Source: Companilactobacillus jidongensis (GTDB lineage: Bacteria > Bacillota > Bacilli > Lactobacillales > Lactobacillaceae). Taken from it: 64,000 bases of DNA. The notes under the pieces are model-generated. The model did no database searches, was not told the DNA's origin, and worked only from the letters and a program-made list of their open reading frames with translations. Position 1 is the first letter of the stretch; every line of letters begins with the position of its first letter. Position numbers and translations under genes: made by a program. Location: NCBI RefSeq assembly GCF_003946575.1, contig NZ_RHOP01000002.1, positions 177,966 through 241,965 on the forward strand, in the 5' to 3' direction. This document shows positions 15,979 through 24,431 of the stretch, one piece after another.

Positions 15979-16593
15979 TCATTGCTGAACATAAACAGAT
16001 TCATTGATATATCGTGAATCGTCTAAGTTATTTATCATGAAATCTGCTAAGTCAGCACGACTAATGTTTCCCATAATGGACTTGCCTTCGTAGTTACCAT
16101 AGCGATAATTACTAGTCTTATCACCAAAAGTTAGCGTTGGTGGTTGCACGATGGTAAAAGACAAGCCAGAATTTCGGACACTTTTATCTTGTTTTTCTTT
16201 AGACGCAAATCCGGCATGAGTAGCCAATCTTATTCCATTTACAACAGTTCTCATAGCTGGATTCAACATCCTACGACTCTCTGGACTTGTTCCAAAGCCC
16301 GTCAATAGTTCAATACGTTTTACATTAGTATTTTTCATGGCCTGAATTATATTTTCAGTCGGTTGAGCAACGTTGAAGTCACCCAACGATATGATTGCGG
16401 CATCACTTCCTTTCAGTGAAGCCTCAATAGTTTTGATATTAGTATAATCTACAACCGCTTCAGTCACTATGTGCTGTGCCTGAATTTTTCCAGGACTTCT
16501 GGTAACGGCTACAACCTCATGTCCTCTAGAAACTGCCTCATCTATCAAATATCTTCCTACACTACCGCTGGCTCCAAAAATTGTAATTTTCAT
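15979..16593 (-). CDS. NAD(P)H-binding atypical SDR-family protein
   Basis: This 204-residue protein has a Rossmann fold with the dinucleotide motif FGASGSVGRYL at the N-terminus and the NmrA/'NAD(P)H-binding' layout (AVDYTN, DAAIISLGDF, ELLTGFGTSP). Such proteins bind NAD(P) and act as redox-responsive factors or flavin/quinone reductases. A GGAG site precedes the ATG. It follows the SRPBCC gene by 26 bases, so both probably form one unit under the nearby TetR regulator. The substrate is unknown. Confidence 0.82.
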   Translation of the reverse strand: MKITIFGASGSVGRYLIDEAVSRGHEVVAVTRSPGKIQAQHIVTEAVVDYTNIKTIEASLKGSDAAIISLGDFNVAQPTENIIQAMKNTNVKRIELLTGFGTSPESRRMLNPAMRTVVNGIRLATHAGFASKEKQDKSVRNSGLSFTIVQPPTLTFGDKTSNYRYGNYEGKSIMGNISRADLADFMINNLDDSRYINESVYVQQ

Positions 16594-16619
16594 TTTATCT
16601 CCTAATTAATGACTAAACG

Positions 16620-17018
16620 TTAAATCAAAGCTTTTCCTAAATCATCCAAGTAAATATTTAATTGTTTTTTGAAGAAACGATTAATTGGAAACTGGAAAAA
16701 CTTGTTTTTTGCGTCAAATTCTTCGGTTATTTTTAACGTAGTAGTATCTTCACTATCTTGATGAAGTTCAAAAGTTCTTCTGCCCGTTCCATCCACATGA
16801 TCAATATCTAAGGCACGATTTACATTTTGAATTTGAGTAACCAGAGTATATTTCTCTGGTGAATTAGTCTCAGAACTCATCTCACTATATTGTTTTTCAT
16901 TTTCAATCGTTACTTCAGGTACATTTGATCGCCATGAATAATCTTTCGGATTGGTGATTTTAGCCCAAATCTCTTCTGAAGTTGCTTTAAATTGTTTTTC
17001 TCTGCTGTACATTGACAT
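16620..17018 (-). CDS. SRPBCC (START-like) domain protein
   Basis: This 132-residue protein has the helix-grip SRPBCC fold pattern: an N-terminal beta strand with EEIWAKITNPKDYSWRS, a middle beta sheet and a long C-terminal helix (INRFFKKQLNIYLDDLGKAL). These proteins bind hydrophobic ligands in a deep cavity and have no common enzymatic motif. An AAAGGAG site precedes the ATG. It lies between the TetR gene and the NAD(P)-binding protein gene; all read the same way, suggesting a ligand-responsive detoxification unit. Confidence 0.78.
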   Translation of the reverse strand: MSMYSREKQFKATSEEIWAKITNPKDYSWRSNVPEVTIENEKQYSEMSSETNSPEKYTLVTQIQNVNRALDIDHVDGTGRRTFELHQDSEDTTTLKITEEFDAKNKFFQFPINRFFKKQLNIYLDDLGKALI

Positions 17019-17071
17019 ATTTGTTTTCTCCTTTATTGACTAAATATTTATTTAATTAACTTTTAAATAAA

Positions 17072-17094
17072 AAACCGATAACTATCGATTTTTT
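17072..17094 (-). terminator. short terminator at the end of the tetR gene
   Basis: A small hairpin (CGATA-GT-TATCG) flanked by A and T runs overlaps the tetR stop codon itself. It probably weakens rather than completely ends transcription into the SRPBCC gene. Confidence 0.5.
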
Positions 17095-17663
17095 AAAATT
17101 CCTTCTATTGATAAGTGAATAATATCTTCCACTGCTTTTGGATCAATTTCTCTTTGCTCCGAACGACGTTGGTTCATCATCATAATGAATGGTGCAAACA
17201 ATAAATCATTAATATATTCAATATTGTAAGTTTTTAAACATTTCTTATCGGATGCTTCTTGAAACAAATCAATCAGTGGCTTAGTTAATTCATTCCCACA
17301 TTGAACTGCATTCAATGTAATCAATTCTGAATTTGCTTGTACAGCCTGCATGAAACTTGCTTCCAATGGATGTTCCATAAACTTCTTTGCAAAATGATTT
17401 ATTCCGAAGAATAACATTTCTTCCATTGAATTACCCTTAGCAATATCTGCCGCTAAGTCTTCATCGATCATACCCTTAATCTCTATATAAATTTTGGATA
17501 ACATATCGACTTTGTCCTCATAATAAACATAAGGTGTCCCCGAACTAACATTAGCTCGTTTGGCAATTTTTCCAAATGACAATGCCGGAATACCTTCCTC
17601 ATCCACTATTTCAAAAATTGCCTGTTTAATTCTGTCTTTTTTGTTCTCGTCTATCTTTCGCAT
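17082..17663 (-). CDS. TetR/AcrR family transcriptional regulator
   Basis: This 193-residue repressor has a TetR N-terminal DNA-binding domain (KQAIFEIVDEEGIPALSFGKIAKRANVSSGTPYVYY) and a helical ligand-binding domain. The ATG lies only about six bases after a consensus -10 box and no Shine-Dalgarno sequence is present, so the mRNA may be leaderless. A 12-bp palindrome between the -35 and -10 boxes makes autorepression likely. The SRPBCC and SDR genes downstream are probable targets; the inducer is unknown. Confidence 0.9.
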   Translation of the reverse strand: MRKIDENKKDRIKQAIFEIVDEEGIPALSFGKIAKRANVSSGTPYVYYEDKVDMLSKIYIEIKGMIDEDLAADIAKGNSMEEMLFFGINHFAKKFMEHPLEASFMQAVQANSELITLNAVQCGNELTKPLIDLFQEASDKKCLKTYNIEYINDLLFAPFIMMMNQRRSEQREIDPKAVEDIIHLSIEGILKNR

Positions 17664-17669
17664 AGATTT

Positions 17670-17698
17670 ATAATAAACGGTCGTTTAGTTAATGTCAA
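17670..17698 (-). promoter_or_regulatory. tetR promoter with embedded operator
   Basis: On the minus strand -35 TTGACA (17693-17698) and -10 TATTAT (17670-17675) are 17 bases apart. The palindrome AAACG-GT-CGTTT (17675-17686) lies in the spacer. The tetR start codon begins at 17663, close to the expected transcription start. Confidence 0.75.
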
Positions 17699-17770
17699 TA
17701 TAATTTCTAAATTAACTAAATAATCATTTAAAAAATAGATGGACTATCTGACAAACAAAATTTGGTTGCT

Positions 17771-17799
17771 TTGACATCAAAAGACCACTATGCTAGCTT
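17771..17799 (+). promoter_or_regulatory. promoter of the gntR gene
   Basis: A consensus -35 TTGACA (17771-17776) is followed after 17 bases by TAGCTT (17794-17799), an imperfect -10. The gene begins 35 bases further on. Confidence 0.55.
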
Positions 17800-17834
17800 T
17801 TAATTAAGACAATATACAGAATAGGACAAGCTAA

Positions 17835-18482
17835 ATGGAACCTATAAAACAAATGCCGACTAGTACTCGTGTCGCCTCATTATTAAGAAAAGCTATTCTC
17901 AGTGGCGAATACAGTGGTGACGAAGAATTGAGTCTCACAAAAATATCAGATCAGTTGGGTGTTAGTCGCACTCCTGTGAGAGAAGCGTTCCAACAACTAT
18001 CATCTGAAGGATTGATTACCCTAAGAATGAATAAGGGTGCAATAGTAAAATCCATTGATAAAAAATTTATAATTGACCACTTTGAAGTTCGCATTCTTTT
18101 AGAATGTGAAGCTGTTAAACGCGCCGTTAAAAACAATATGGACGTTTCAGATTTGTTGATTCGAGAAAAAGAATTACAAAAACAATCGAATGTAGCAAAA
18201 ATCGAAGATTATATTCAAGCTAATCAAGATATCCATCGATCAATTTGGAAAGCAGCTGATAATCAAAAACTCTTCCAATTGTGTGAAGAATTATGGAACG
18301 GTTCAAGTACTAATAATGTTTATCCAGCAATTGAACATCATCTTAAGTCAGTAGATGAACACATTGAATTACTAACAGCTATTCAAAATGGCGAAGCTAG
18401 TAAAGCAAGTAATATTATGAAAAAGCATTTAACACGCAGTATGAACAACCTGATCGACAACTTCGATAATCAATCAGATTAA
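17835..18482 (+). CDS. GntR family regulator (FadR/FCD subfamily)
   Basis: This 215-residue protein has an N-terminal GntR winged helix (RVASLLRKAILSGEY, then SDQLGVSRTPVREAFQQLSSEGLI) and a C-terminal FCD ligand-binding domain with the metal-site helices (FEVRILLECEA, DIHRSIWKAADN, DEHIELLTAIQNG). FCD regulators usually sense carboxylic acids. It ends one base before the convergent DASS transporter gene, and a 24-bp palindrome of the GntR type lies before the neighbouring dehydratase genes. It is therefore the probable regulator of that carboxylate operon. Confidence 0.9.
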   Translation: MEPIKQMPTSTRVASLLRKAILSGEYSGDEELSLTKISDQLGVSRTPVREAFQQLSSEGLITLRMNKGAIVKSIDKKFIIDHFEVRILLECEAVKRAVKNNMDVSDLLIREKELQKQSNVAKIEDYIQANQDIHRSIWKAADNQKLFQLCEELWNGSSTNNVYPAIEHHLKSVDEHIELLTAIQNGEASKASNIMKKHLTRSMNNLIDNFDNQSD

Positions 18483-19913
18483 TTACCACATACCAAGTAA
18501 CTTCATCCACATAGAACCAACACCGATCCAAATTACCAAATAAACAATTCCCAAAACGAGGTTCATCTTCCACCACTCAGATTGAGTTATATAACCCGAT
18601 CCCGCATAAATTGGAGCGGGTCCCATTGAATAATGCGTTGTGGAGCCAAATAGATTTCCAAAGAAGCCAAGCATCAATGCTGCTAACAAAGGTGGGACAC
18701 CGGTTGAAATGGCTACACCTAACAGTGCAGCGTACATTGCACTAATATGTGCGACAGCACTAGCAAACAAATAATGAGAATAAAAATAAACTAGGATCAA
18801 AATAACTAATATTATCATCCAACTAAAACCGTGTAATGACGACGAAACTTGTTTGCTCAACCATGGAATAAATCCTAACGAGTTCAGTTGTGTTGCCATC
18901 ATTACCATAATTGAAAACCAGAAGAAAGTATTCCATGCTCCACTTTCGTGTGTTATATCTGACCAAGTCAAAACACCTGAAAGTAATAATAATGAAATTG
19001 CAATAAATGCTGTAAGAGTCGCATCGATTCCAGTAATACTCCCAGTAATCCAAAGCAGTAAGGATATTACAAAAACGCTTGCCATTACTTTTTCAGGCAA
19101 TGTGACTTTGCCTACTTTCTTTAACTCAGAATCAGCCCATTCACGTGCATTAGGAGTTTCTTTGATTTCTGGTGGGTACATTTTATAAATAATGAATGGA
19201 ATTAAAATTAATGAAATTACGCCAGGAACTAATGCAGCTAAAAACCAATTCATCCAAGTAATTGAAATGTTCTGATTCTTAGCAAAAGCCTGTGCTAATG
19301 GATTACCTGACATAGCCGTTAAAAACATAGCAGAAGTAATTATTACACCATGGAACTCTGCGAACATTAGGAAGGAACCTATTTTTCTTTGGGTTCCTTT
19401 TTTTGGTGTCGAATCAAAAACATTTGCCAACGATTGAATTATAGGATAAATAATTCCACCTGATCTAGCGGTATTACTTGGTGTTGCAGGTGCTAGTATC
19501 AAATCCACACCAATAATTGAATATGCCAAAGTCAAAGTTCGTTTACCAAACAGACTTACAAAATGCAAAGCAATTCTCTTACCTAATCCAGTTTTAATGA
19601 ATCCTCTCGATATAAAGAACGCCATGGCAATCAACCAAATACTGTTATTTCCAAATCCAGCAATTGCATTATCCATTGAAATAGTTCCGGTTAAAACACC
19701 AATAACAAATCCAATGATAGCTACACCACCAATGGGTAGAGGTTGTGTGATGCAACCAATTATTACCGCAACAAATAACGCAAACATGTGCCATGCAGCA
19801 ACCGATAAAGTATCAGGTCTTACAGGAGCCATAAACCATATAATTAAACCAACAAGGACCGGAAACAAAAACTTTTTATAATCTACATGTTGTAAGGAAG
19901 TCATAAGGGCCAT
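18483..19913 (-). CDS. DASS family anion symporter (di/tricarboxylate transporter)
   Basis: This 476-residue protein with 11 to 13 hydrophobic segments belongs to the divalent anion:Na+ symporter (SLC13/CitT/TtdT) family. The first family SNT motif is visible (APATPSNTARSGG) and a second S-x-T region (GNLFGSTTHY). Substrates are di- or tricarboxylates such as citrate, tartrate, malate or 2-oxoglutarate. It follows the dehydratase small subunit gene by 25 bases in one operon, so it probably imports the acid that the dehydratase acts on, or exchanges it for a product. Confidence 0.88.
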   Translation of the reverse strand: MALMTSLQHVDYKKFLFPVLVGLIIWFMAPVRPDTLSVAAWHMFALFVAVIIGCITQPLPIGGVAIIGFVIGVLTGTISMDNAIAGFGNNSIWLIAMAFFISRGFIKTGLGKRIALHFVSLFGKRTLTLAYSIIGVDLILAPATPSNTARSGGIIYPIIQSLANVFDSTPKKGTQRKIGSFLMFAEFHGVIITSAMFLTAMSGNPLAQAFAKNQNISITWMNWFLAALVPGVISLILIPFIIYKMYPPEIKETPNAREWADSELKKVGKVTLPEKVMASVFVISLLLWITGSITGIDATLTAFIAISLLLLSGVLTWSDITHESGAWNTFFWFSIMVMMATQLNSLGFIPWLSKQVSSSLHGFSWMIILVILILVYFYSHYLFASAVAHISAMYAALLGVAISTGVPPLLAALMLGFFGNLFGSTTHYSMGPAPIYAGSGYITQSEWWKMNLVLGIVYLVIWIGVGSMWMKLLGMW

Positions 19914-19938
19914 CCCCCTATTCTATTAATTTGTAGAA

Positions 19939-20451
19939 TTATTCAGATTTTTCTGCAGCAAATTTATTGATCATATATTTCTTTATGCCACCGGCAGCCA
20001 AAATTTTTAACGGTTGACCAGTAATTTTTTCAGATTTAAATTCTTCACCTGTATCTTTGTCTGAAATAATTCCTTTTTCCAAATCTATTTTCAATGTTTG
20101 ACCATCCTTAACATGTTGACTAATTCCTTTGCAAATAACTGGAGTTAGCGACAAATTAACAGCATTACGATAAAAAATTCTTGCGAATGAATCTGCGATT
20201 ACTGCACTGGCTCCCATATGGATCAGGGTAATTGCAGCATGTTCTCGACTAGATCCACAGCCAAAATTAGTGCCGGCAACTACAATTCCACCCTTTGGAA
20301 AGTTTTTTGAAATATTCTTATCCAATCCTTCTAAACAGTGACTGCCTATTTCTTCTGGATCGGTCAAGGCAAGATATGGTGCAGGATAAATTTGATCGGT
20401 ATCAATATTATTTCCTAGAACTATTATTTGACCTTCAATTTGTGTTTTCAG
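19939..20451 (-). CDS. second IPM-dehydratase/aconitase-family small subunit (LeuD-like), non-ATG start
   Basis: The product is a swivel-domain small subunit of the LeuD/HacB type of about 170 residues. The conserved NIDTDQIYPAPYL segment near the N-terminus and the GTNFGCGSSREHA substrate-binding loop are present. The first in-frame ATG (20367) would remove the NIDTDQI motif, so the start must be upstream, between the TAG of the large subunit gene and codon 20451. Only CTG (20451) or ATT (20454, 20457) are available there; AGGGGG lies eight bases before the CTG, which is chosen. It pairs with the large subunit. Confidence 0.8.
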   Translation of the reverse strand: MKTQIEGQIIVLGNNIDTDQIYPAPYLALTDPEEIGSHCLEGLDKNISKNFPKGGIVVAGTNFGCGSSREHAAITLIHMGASAVIADSFARIFYRNAVNLSLTPVICKGISQHVKDGQTLKIDLEKGIISDKDTGEEFKSEKITGQPLKILAAGGIKKYMINKFAAEKSE

Positions 20452-20463
20452 AATAATTTCCCC

Positions 20464-21744
20464 CTAGTATGCAATGCTGATTTCACTGACATATTTACGT
20501 GGATCAGTAATTTTCCCATTTAAAATACTTGATGCAACTGCTGCTGGACTAGCTAAATATATTTCGGCTTCAACTGAACCCATACGCCCTGGGAAATTAC
20601 GATTTGTACTACTGATACATACTTCGCCAGATGCAAGAATACCTTCATGGATTCCTAGGCAGGCTGCACATCCCGGTGCAGCAATGGTTGCTCCAGCTTT
20701 CATCAGATCTTGAATGTAACCAGCTTTAATACATTTTTGCATCACTTCAGCTGAAGCAGGCACAACATCTAATCTCTTGTATTTTGGAATATGTTTACCC
20801 TTAAGAATCTTTGCAGCAACCTCAATATCTTCGAATCGTCCACCTGTACAACTGCCGATGTACCCTTGATCGATTTCAACATCATGATCTTCAACAACAC
20901 TGGTTAAGTTATGAACATTATCTACACTGTTTGGACATGATAATGTTGGTTCCATTTGTGAAACATCAAATATATGTGATTCTTGATATTCAAAATCATC
21001 GTCCGTATATTGAATTTCATAGGGTTTAACGGCTCGCTTTGAAACATAATCCAAAACTTTTTGATTAGGTTGCATATAAGCTGTCTTGGCTCCCATTTCC
21101 ACAGCCATATTACAAATAGTCATTCTTCCTGGAACACCCAATTGATCAACATAACTTCCGGTGAAATCAATGGCCTTATACACAGCTCCATCAGCTTTTA
21201 ATTTTCCCAAGACGTTCAAAACAACATCCTTTGGATATACACCTTCAGGTGCATCGCCATCTAACCGAACTTCAATTATTTCAGGGACTCGGAACCATAA
21301 TTTACCCGTTAAAAGAATCGTGGCCATATCAGTAGCACCGACTCCTGTACCAAAAGCGCCAAAAGCACCATGAGTTGTTGTATGACTATCAGTAGCGACT
21401 AAAATCATTCCTGGATATGCCAAGCCAGCTTCTGGCATTACTTGATGACAAACACCACAATTTGTATCGAAGTGATATTTCAAATTGTTTTTCTTCGCAA
21501 ATTCACGCATCTCTTTGTGGTTCTGAGCACTCTTTTCATCAGGTGCAGGAGCATAGTGGTCAAACACAAATGCTGCCTTGGTATTATCCCAAACCTTTTT
21601 ACCACCCATTTCATAAAATGAATAAACTGTTTGTAAATATAAATCGTTGATTTCAGCAAAATCAATATCTGCTGTAACTATTTGGCCAGCACTAACCGAT
21701 TCAAGTCCACTATTCTTAGCTAATATTTTTTCTAAAGCATGCAT
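20464..21744 (-). CDS. second IPM-dehydratase/aconitase-family large subunit (LeuC-like)
   Basis: This 426-residue protein is a 4Fe-4S hydro-lyase large subunit of the short LeuC/HacA type. Cluster ligands are seen in YIGSCTGGRF and APGCAACLG; DSHTTTHGAFGAFGTGVGATD is the substrate-binding region. It differs from the 463-residue LeuC of the leu operon in this same window, so it is not simply a spare copy. With a DASS transporter and GntR regulator it probably dehydrates an imported hydroxy-acid, such as citramalate, a 2,3-dialkylmalate or citrate. A GGGAG site precedes the ATG. Confidence 0.85.
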   Translation of the reverse strand: MHALEKILAKNSGLESVSAGQIVTADIDFAEINDLYLQTVYSFYEMGGKKVWDNTKAAFVFDHYAPAPDEKSAQNHKEMREFAKKNNLKYHFDTNCGVCHQVMPEAGLAYPGMILVATDSHTTTHGAFGAFGTGVGATDMATILLTGKLWFRVPEIIEVRLDGDAPEGVYPKDVVLNVLGKLKADGAVYKAIDFTGSYVDQLGVPGRMTICNMAVEMGAKTAYMQPNQKVLDYVSKRAVKPYEIQYTDDDFEYQESHIFDVSQMEPTLSCPNSVDNVHNLTSVVEDHDVEIDQGYIGSCTGGRFEDIEVAAKILKGKHIPKYKRLDVVPASAEVMQKCIKAGYIQDLMKAGATIAAPGCAACLGIHEGILASGEVCISSTNRNFPGRMGSVEAEIYLASPAAVASSILNGKITDPRKYVSEISIAY

Positions 21745-21779
21745 GATATCACTCCCATTTTTATTTTATAAATTGGATA

Positions 21780-21803
21780 TTGAATATTGTATACGATATT
21801 CAA
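21780..21803 (-). promoter_or_regulatory. GntR-type operator before the carboxylate operon
   Basis: A 24-base near-perfect palindrome (arms TTGAATAT / ATATTCAA around a GTATAC core, a single mismatched pair) lies 36 bases before the large-subunit gene. A -35-like TTGCAT lies upstream on the minus strand and TATACA overlaps the palindrome centre as -10. The site fits repression by the FCD regulator at 17835. Confidence 0.7.
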
Positions 21804-21895
21804 TTTATTTAATGCAAGTGTAAGTCCTCACAAAGTGTCTAGTCAAAGATAGTTTTGGTATATTTTTATTATTCTTTTTAGGAATAAATGGCAAT

Positions 21896-21930
21896 AAAAG
21901 AACGTGCAATCATCTTAGATTGCACGTTCT
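21896..21930. terminator. terminator after the DrrAB-like exporter
   Basis: A hairpin with 13-base arms (AGAACGTGCAATC / GATTGCACGTTCT) directly follows the exporter permease gene. On the minus strand it is followed by TTTATTG. Confidence 0.75.
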
Positions 21931-21934
21931 AAAT

Positions 21935-22711
21935 CTAATTATTACGGTTATAAGCCCAAACAGTCAACGGGGCAAAAACAACAACTATTCCAATTCCAAA
22001 AATCAACACTAATACTGCTTCATGTGTCCAACTACCTGTTGATAAAATTTGTCTAATGGCAGTAATTACATAAGTTATTGGATTCATATATGCAATAACT
22101 TGCATAGTCTTCGAGAGTGTTTTGATTGGAATAAAGGCATTCGATAAGAATGACAAAGTCATCATTGTTATCATTGAAAAACTTTCTACCGTCGTGGCAT
22201 TCTTAGCAAGCAATCCTACCAAAGCAAAAACCCATGATAACGACCAACCTATAAATATGGCAAGTAATCCACTTACAATTACCCAACCGAATCCGGCGGT
22301 TGGCCTCCATCCCATCACATAACCAGTTGCCAATGAAGTAACCGTAGCAATTAGCAAGCGCAAAATATCTGCAAAAAGTTGACCGGCCAATGGTGCAATG
22401 TGTGCCATTGGTAATGACTTAAAACGATCAAATACTCCTGAATCTAAATCTTCTCTAATTTGGGATCCTGATCCTGAAGCAGCTGAAAGCATTGTTTGAA
22501 TCAATATTCCAGGAACTATTGTAGGTAAATAATTTTTAACATTGCCTGCAATGGCGCCTCCAAATAAGTATCCGAACATCAGCATAAACATAATTGGTTG
22601 AATTATTACATCCATAAATCTATCAGGATTATGAAATGTTTTGAGCAAGTTACGATATGCCATTGTAGCAGTATTCATAATCAAATTACCGCGATGTGTT
22701 TGTACGTCCAT
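21935..22711 (-). CDS. ABC-2 type multidrug transporter permease (DrrB-like)
   Basis: This 258-residue permease has six hydrophobic segments and the ABC-2 signature region (GSGSQIREDLDSGVFDRFKSLPMAH, with the conserved ERE.-like R-x-DLDSGVFDRFKSLP helix). It is close to DrrB, the daunorubicin efflux permease. It would form an exporter of hydrophobic drugs with the ATPase encoded 18 bases upstream. The start is the ATG at 22711 with GAGAAG upstream. Confidence 0.9.
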   Translation of the reverse strand: MDVQTHRGNLIMNTATMAYRNLLKTFHNPDRFMDVIIQPIMFMLMFGYLFGGAIAGNVKNYLPTIVPGILIQTMLSAASGSGSQIREDLDSGVFDRFKSLPMAHIAPLAGQLFADILRLLIATVTSLATGYVMGWRPTAGFGWVIVSGLLAIFIGWSLSWVFALVGLLAKNATTVESFSMITMMTLSFLSNAFIPIKTLSKTMQVIAYMNPITYVITAIRQILSTGSWTHEAVLVLIFGIGIVVVFAPLTVWAYNRNN

Positions 22712-22729
22712 AATTAATTCTTCTCTCTT

Positions 22730-23665
22730 TTAATTTTTACCAACAGTTAAATTCATGAAAACATCATCCAAAGATGGTTCCTGTATTGTTAAATTACTAA
22801 TGGAAATTCCGGCCTGCTGCAAAGCTACCAATAATGGTGTCAGTTGACTGGTATGCTTTAAGCTAGCATGCACCTGTTGTCCATTAAAATGAATGGAATC
22901 CCCCAGTTGGTCTGTCATTATTTTTGCAGCAGGATCTATCTGTGATACCTGACCAATAGTAAAATTAAGCTTTGTTCCACCAATTTGTTGCTTAAGTTTT
23001 TCCGGAGTTCCAATCTTTATTAATTTTCCATGATCAATGACCGCAATTCTATCTGCCAATTGATCCGCCTCATCTAAATATTGCGTTGTAAGTATAATAG
23101 TCGAACCTTGTGTTACCAACTTTCTAATCGTATCCCACATCTGCATTCGAGTTCGTGGATCCAGTCCCGTTGTTGGCTCATCTAAAAAAACTAGAGCTGG
23201 ACTAGAAATCAAACTAACTGCTAGGTCCAACCTACGGCGCATCCCACCTGAAAAATCTTTAAGTGGCTTGTCAGCTGAATCAACCAATGAAAACTCGCTT
23301 AATAATTCCTGCGTCCGTTGTTTAGAAGCTGATCGAGACAAGCCATTTAAGCGTGAAAAAATCATCAAATTTTCACGTGCAGAAATATCTTCATCAACTG
23401 ATGCATACTGACCAGTCAAACCAAACATGGATCTAGCTAATCGGCCTTCTTTAACAGTATCGTGACTAAAAATCTTCACACTGCCACGATCAGCCTTCAA
23501 TAATGTAGTCATCATTCGCAAAATAGTTGTTTTACCAGCACCATTTGGTCCTAACAATCCAAAGACTTCACCTTGCTTCACATTAAAAGAAACATTATCA
23601 ACTGCAATTTTATTACCGAATTTTTTCGTTAAATGATTAACTTCAATTGCATTAATTACTTCCAT
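22730..23665 (-). CDS. ABC multidrug transporter ATP-binding protein (DrrA-like)
   Basis: This 311-residue ATPase has Walker A (GPNGAGKTT), signature FSGGMRRRLDLA, Walker B (LVFLDEPTTGLD) and a switch region read as TTQYLDEAD, the DrrA-type motif in which Gln replaces the usual His. The C-terminal 80 residues form the DrrA extension. It drives export by the DrrB-like permease. The promoter is divergent from the MarR gene and covered by three operators, so export is probably induced when a drug releases MarR. Confidence 0.92.
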   Translation of the reverse strand: MEVINAIEVNHLTKKFGNKIAVDNVSFNVKQGEVFGLLGPNGAGKTTILRMMTTLLKADRGSVKIFSHDTVKEGRLARSMFGLTGQYASVDEDISARENLMIFSRLNGLSRSASKQRTQELLSEFSLVDSADKPLKDFSGGMRRRLDLAVSLISSPALVFLDEPTTGLDPRTRMQMWDTIRKLVTQGSTIILTTQYLDEADQLADRIAVIDHGKLIKIGTPEKLKQQIGGTKLNFTIGQVSQIDPAAKIMTDQLGDSIHFNGQQVHASLKHTSQLTPLLVALQQAGISISNLTIQEPSLDDVFMNLTVGKN

Positions 23666-23687
23666 TATTCACTACCTCATTACTTTA

Positions 23688-23772
23688 ATATTTAATCAGG
23701 TAACCTGATTAAATATATTGTAAGGGTACCTGACTAAATATGCAAGAATTTTATCAGGTTACCTGACTATCT
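23688..23772. promoter_or_regulatory. three MarR-type operators in the divergent promoter
   Basis: The first site (23688-23716) is a perfect palindrome with 14-base arms around one central A and core CAGGT-A-ACCTG. Two degenerate copies follow: GGTACCTGACTAA at about 23724-23738 and ATCAGGTTACCTGACT at about 23753-23768. The marR -10 TATAAT lies at 23790-23795. The sites cover both promoters. Confidence 0.8.
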
Positions 23773-23816
23773 TTTTATAAATCAATCAGTATAATGGTAT
23801 TTGGAGGTTAAATCAT

Positions 23817-24335
23817 ATGCCCAATTTACTTAAACAAAAAAATGCAGCTGGAAAACTCATTGAGTTCGGCATGGTACGTCACCTTGCAGATAATGTAGCT
23901 CACAGAGATTCCGATAAGGGTGAGCGTCAATCTATGTTTCAAGGCCAAGGTAAAATTTTACTAGCATTAGCACAGACCGATGGGCTTTCACAAAAAGAAT
24001 TAGCCACAAAACTTGATTTGACAGCTCAATCTACTGCAGAATTCGTCAATAAACTTGTTAAAAAACATTATGTAACCAAAGAAAAATCTGTCACTGATCG
24101 CCGTATGACGATTATTCGATTAACCGACTTGGGACGTCAAACTGCTACTGATGAATCATCAAAAATACCAAATTTTTTAAACGTTCTGACTGACGAAGAA
24201 TTAGATCAGCTTACTAACATCCTGACAAAAATCAATAACAGTCTTTACGAAGAAATAGATAGTTCTGATCAACCATCACTATTTAAAAAATCTCAACAAG
24301 TCATCAAGGACCACATTCGTGATTGGTTCCTTTAA
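23817..24335 (+). CDS. MarR family transcriptional regulator
   Basis: This 172-residue winged-helix protein has the MarR layout: an N-terminal dimerisation helix, helix-turn-helix LSQKELATKLDLTAQSTAEFVNKLV and a wing TDRRMTIIRLTDLG. The C-terminus has a longer helix than usual. It has a good GGAGG site and reads away from the DrrAB-like genes across a region with three palindromes, the standard arrangement for a drug-sensing repressor. The UvrA-like gene that follows on the other strand may also be part of its response. Confidence 0.9.
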   Translation: MPNLLKQKNAAGKLIEFGMVRHLADNVAHRDSDKGERQSMFQGQGKILLALAQTDGLSQKELATKLDLTAQSTAEFVNKLVKKHYVTKEKSVTDRRMTIIRLTDLGRQTATDESSKIPNFLNVLTDEELDQLTNILTKINNSLYEEIDSSDQPSLFKKSQQVIKDHIRDWFL

Positions 24336-24344
24336 TACCAAAAC

Positions 24345-24386
24345 AGGACCAGACTTTGCATAAGCAAAATCTGATCCTATTTTTTT
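24345..24386. terminator. terminator between marR and the uvrA-like gene
   Basis: A stem of about 14 pairs (AGGACCAGACTTTGC / GCAAAATCTGATCCT) ends in ATTTTTTT on the plus strand. It lies between two convergent genes. Confidence 0.8.
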
Positions 24387-24431
24387 CACTATCATTAGTT
24401 TGAAAAATAACATACTAACTGGAAACAGCAT

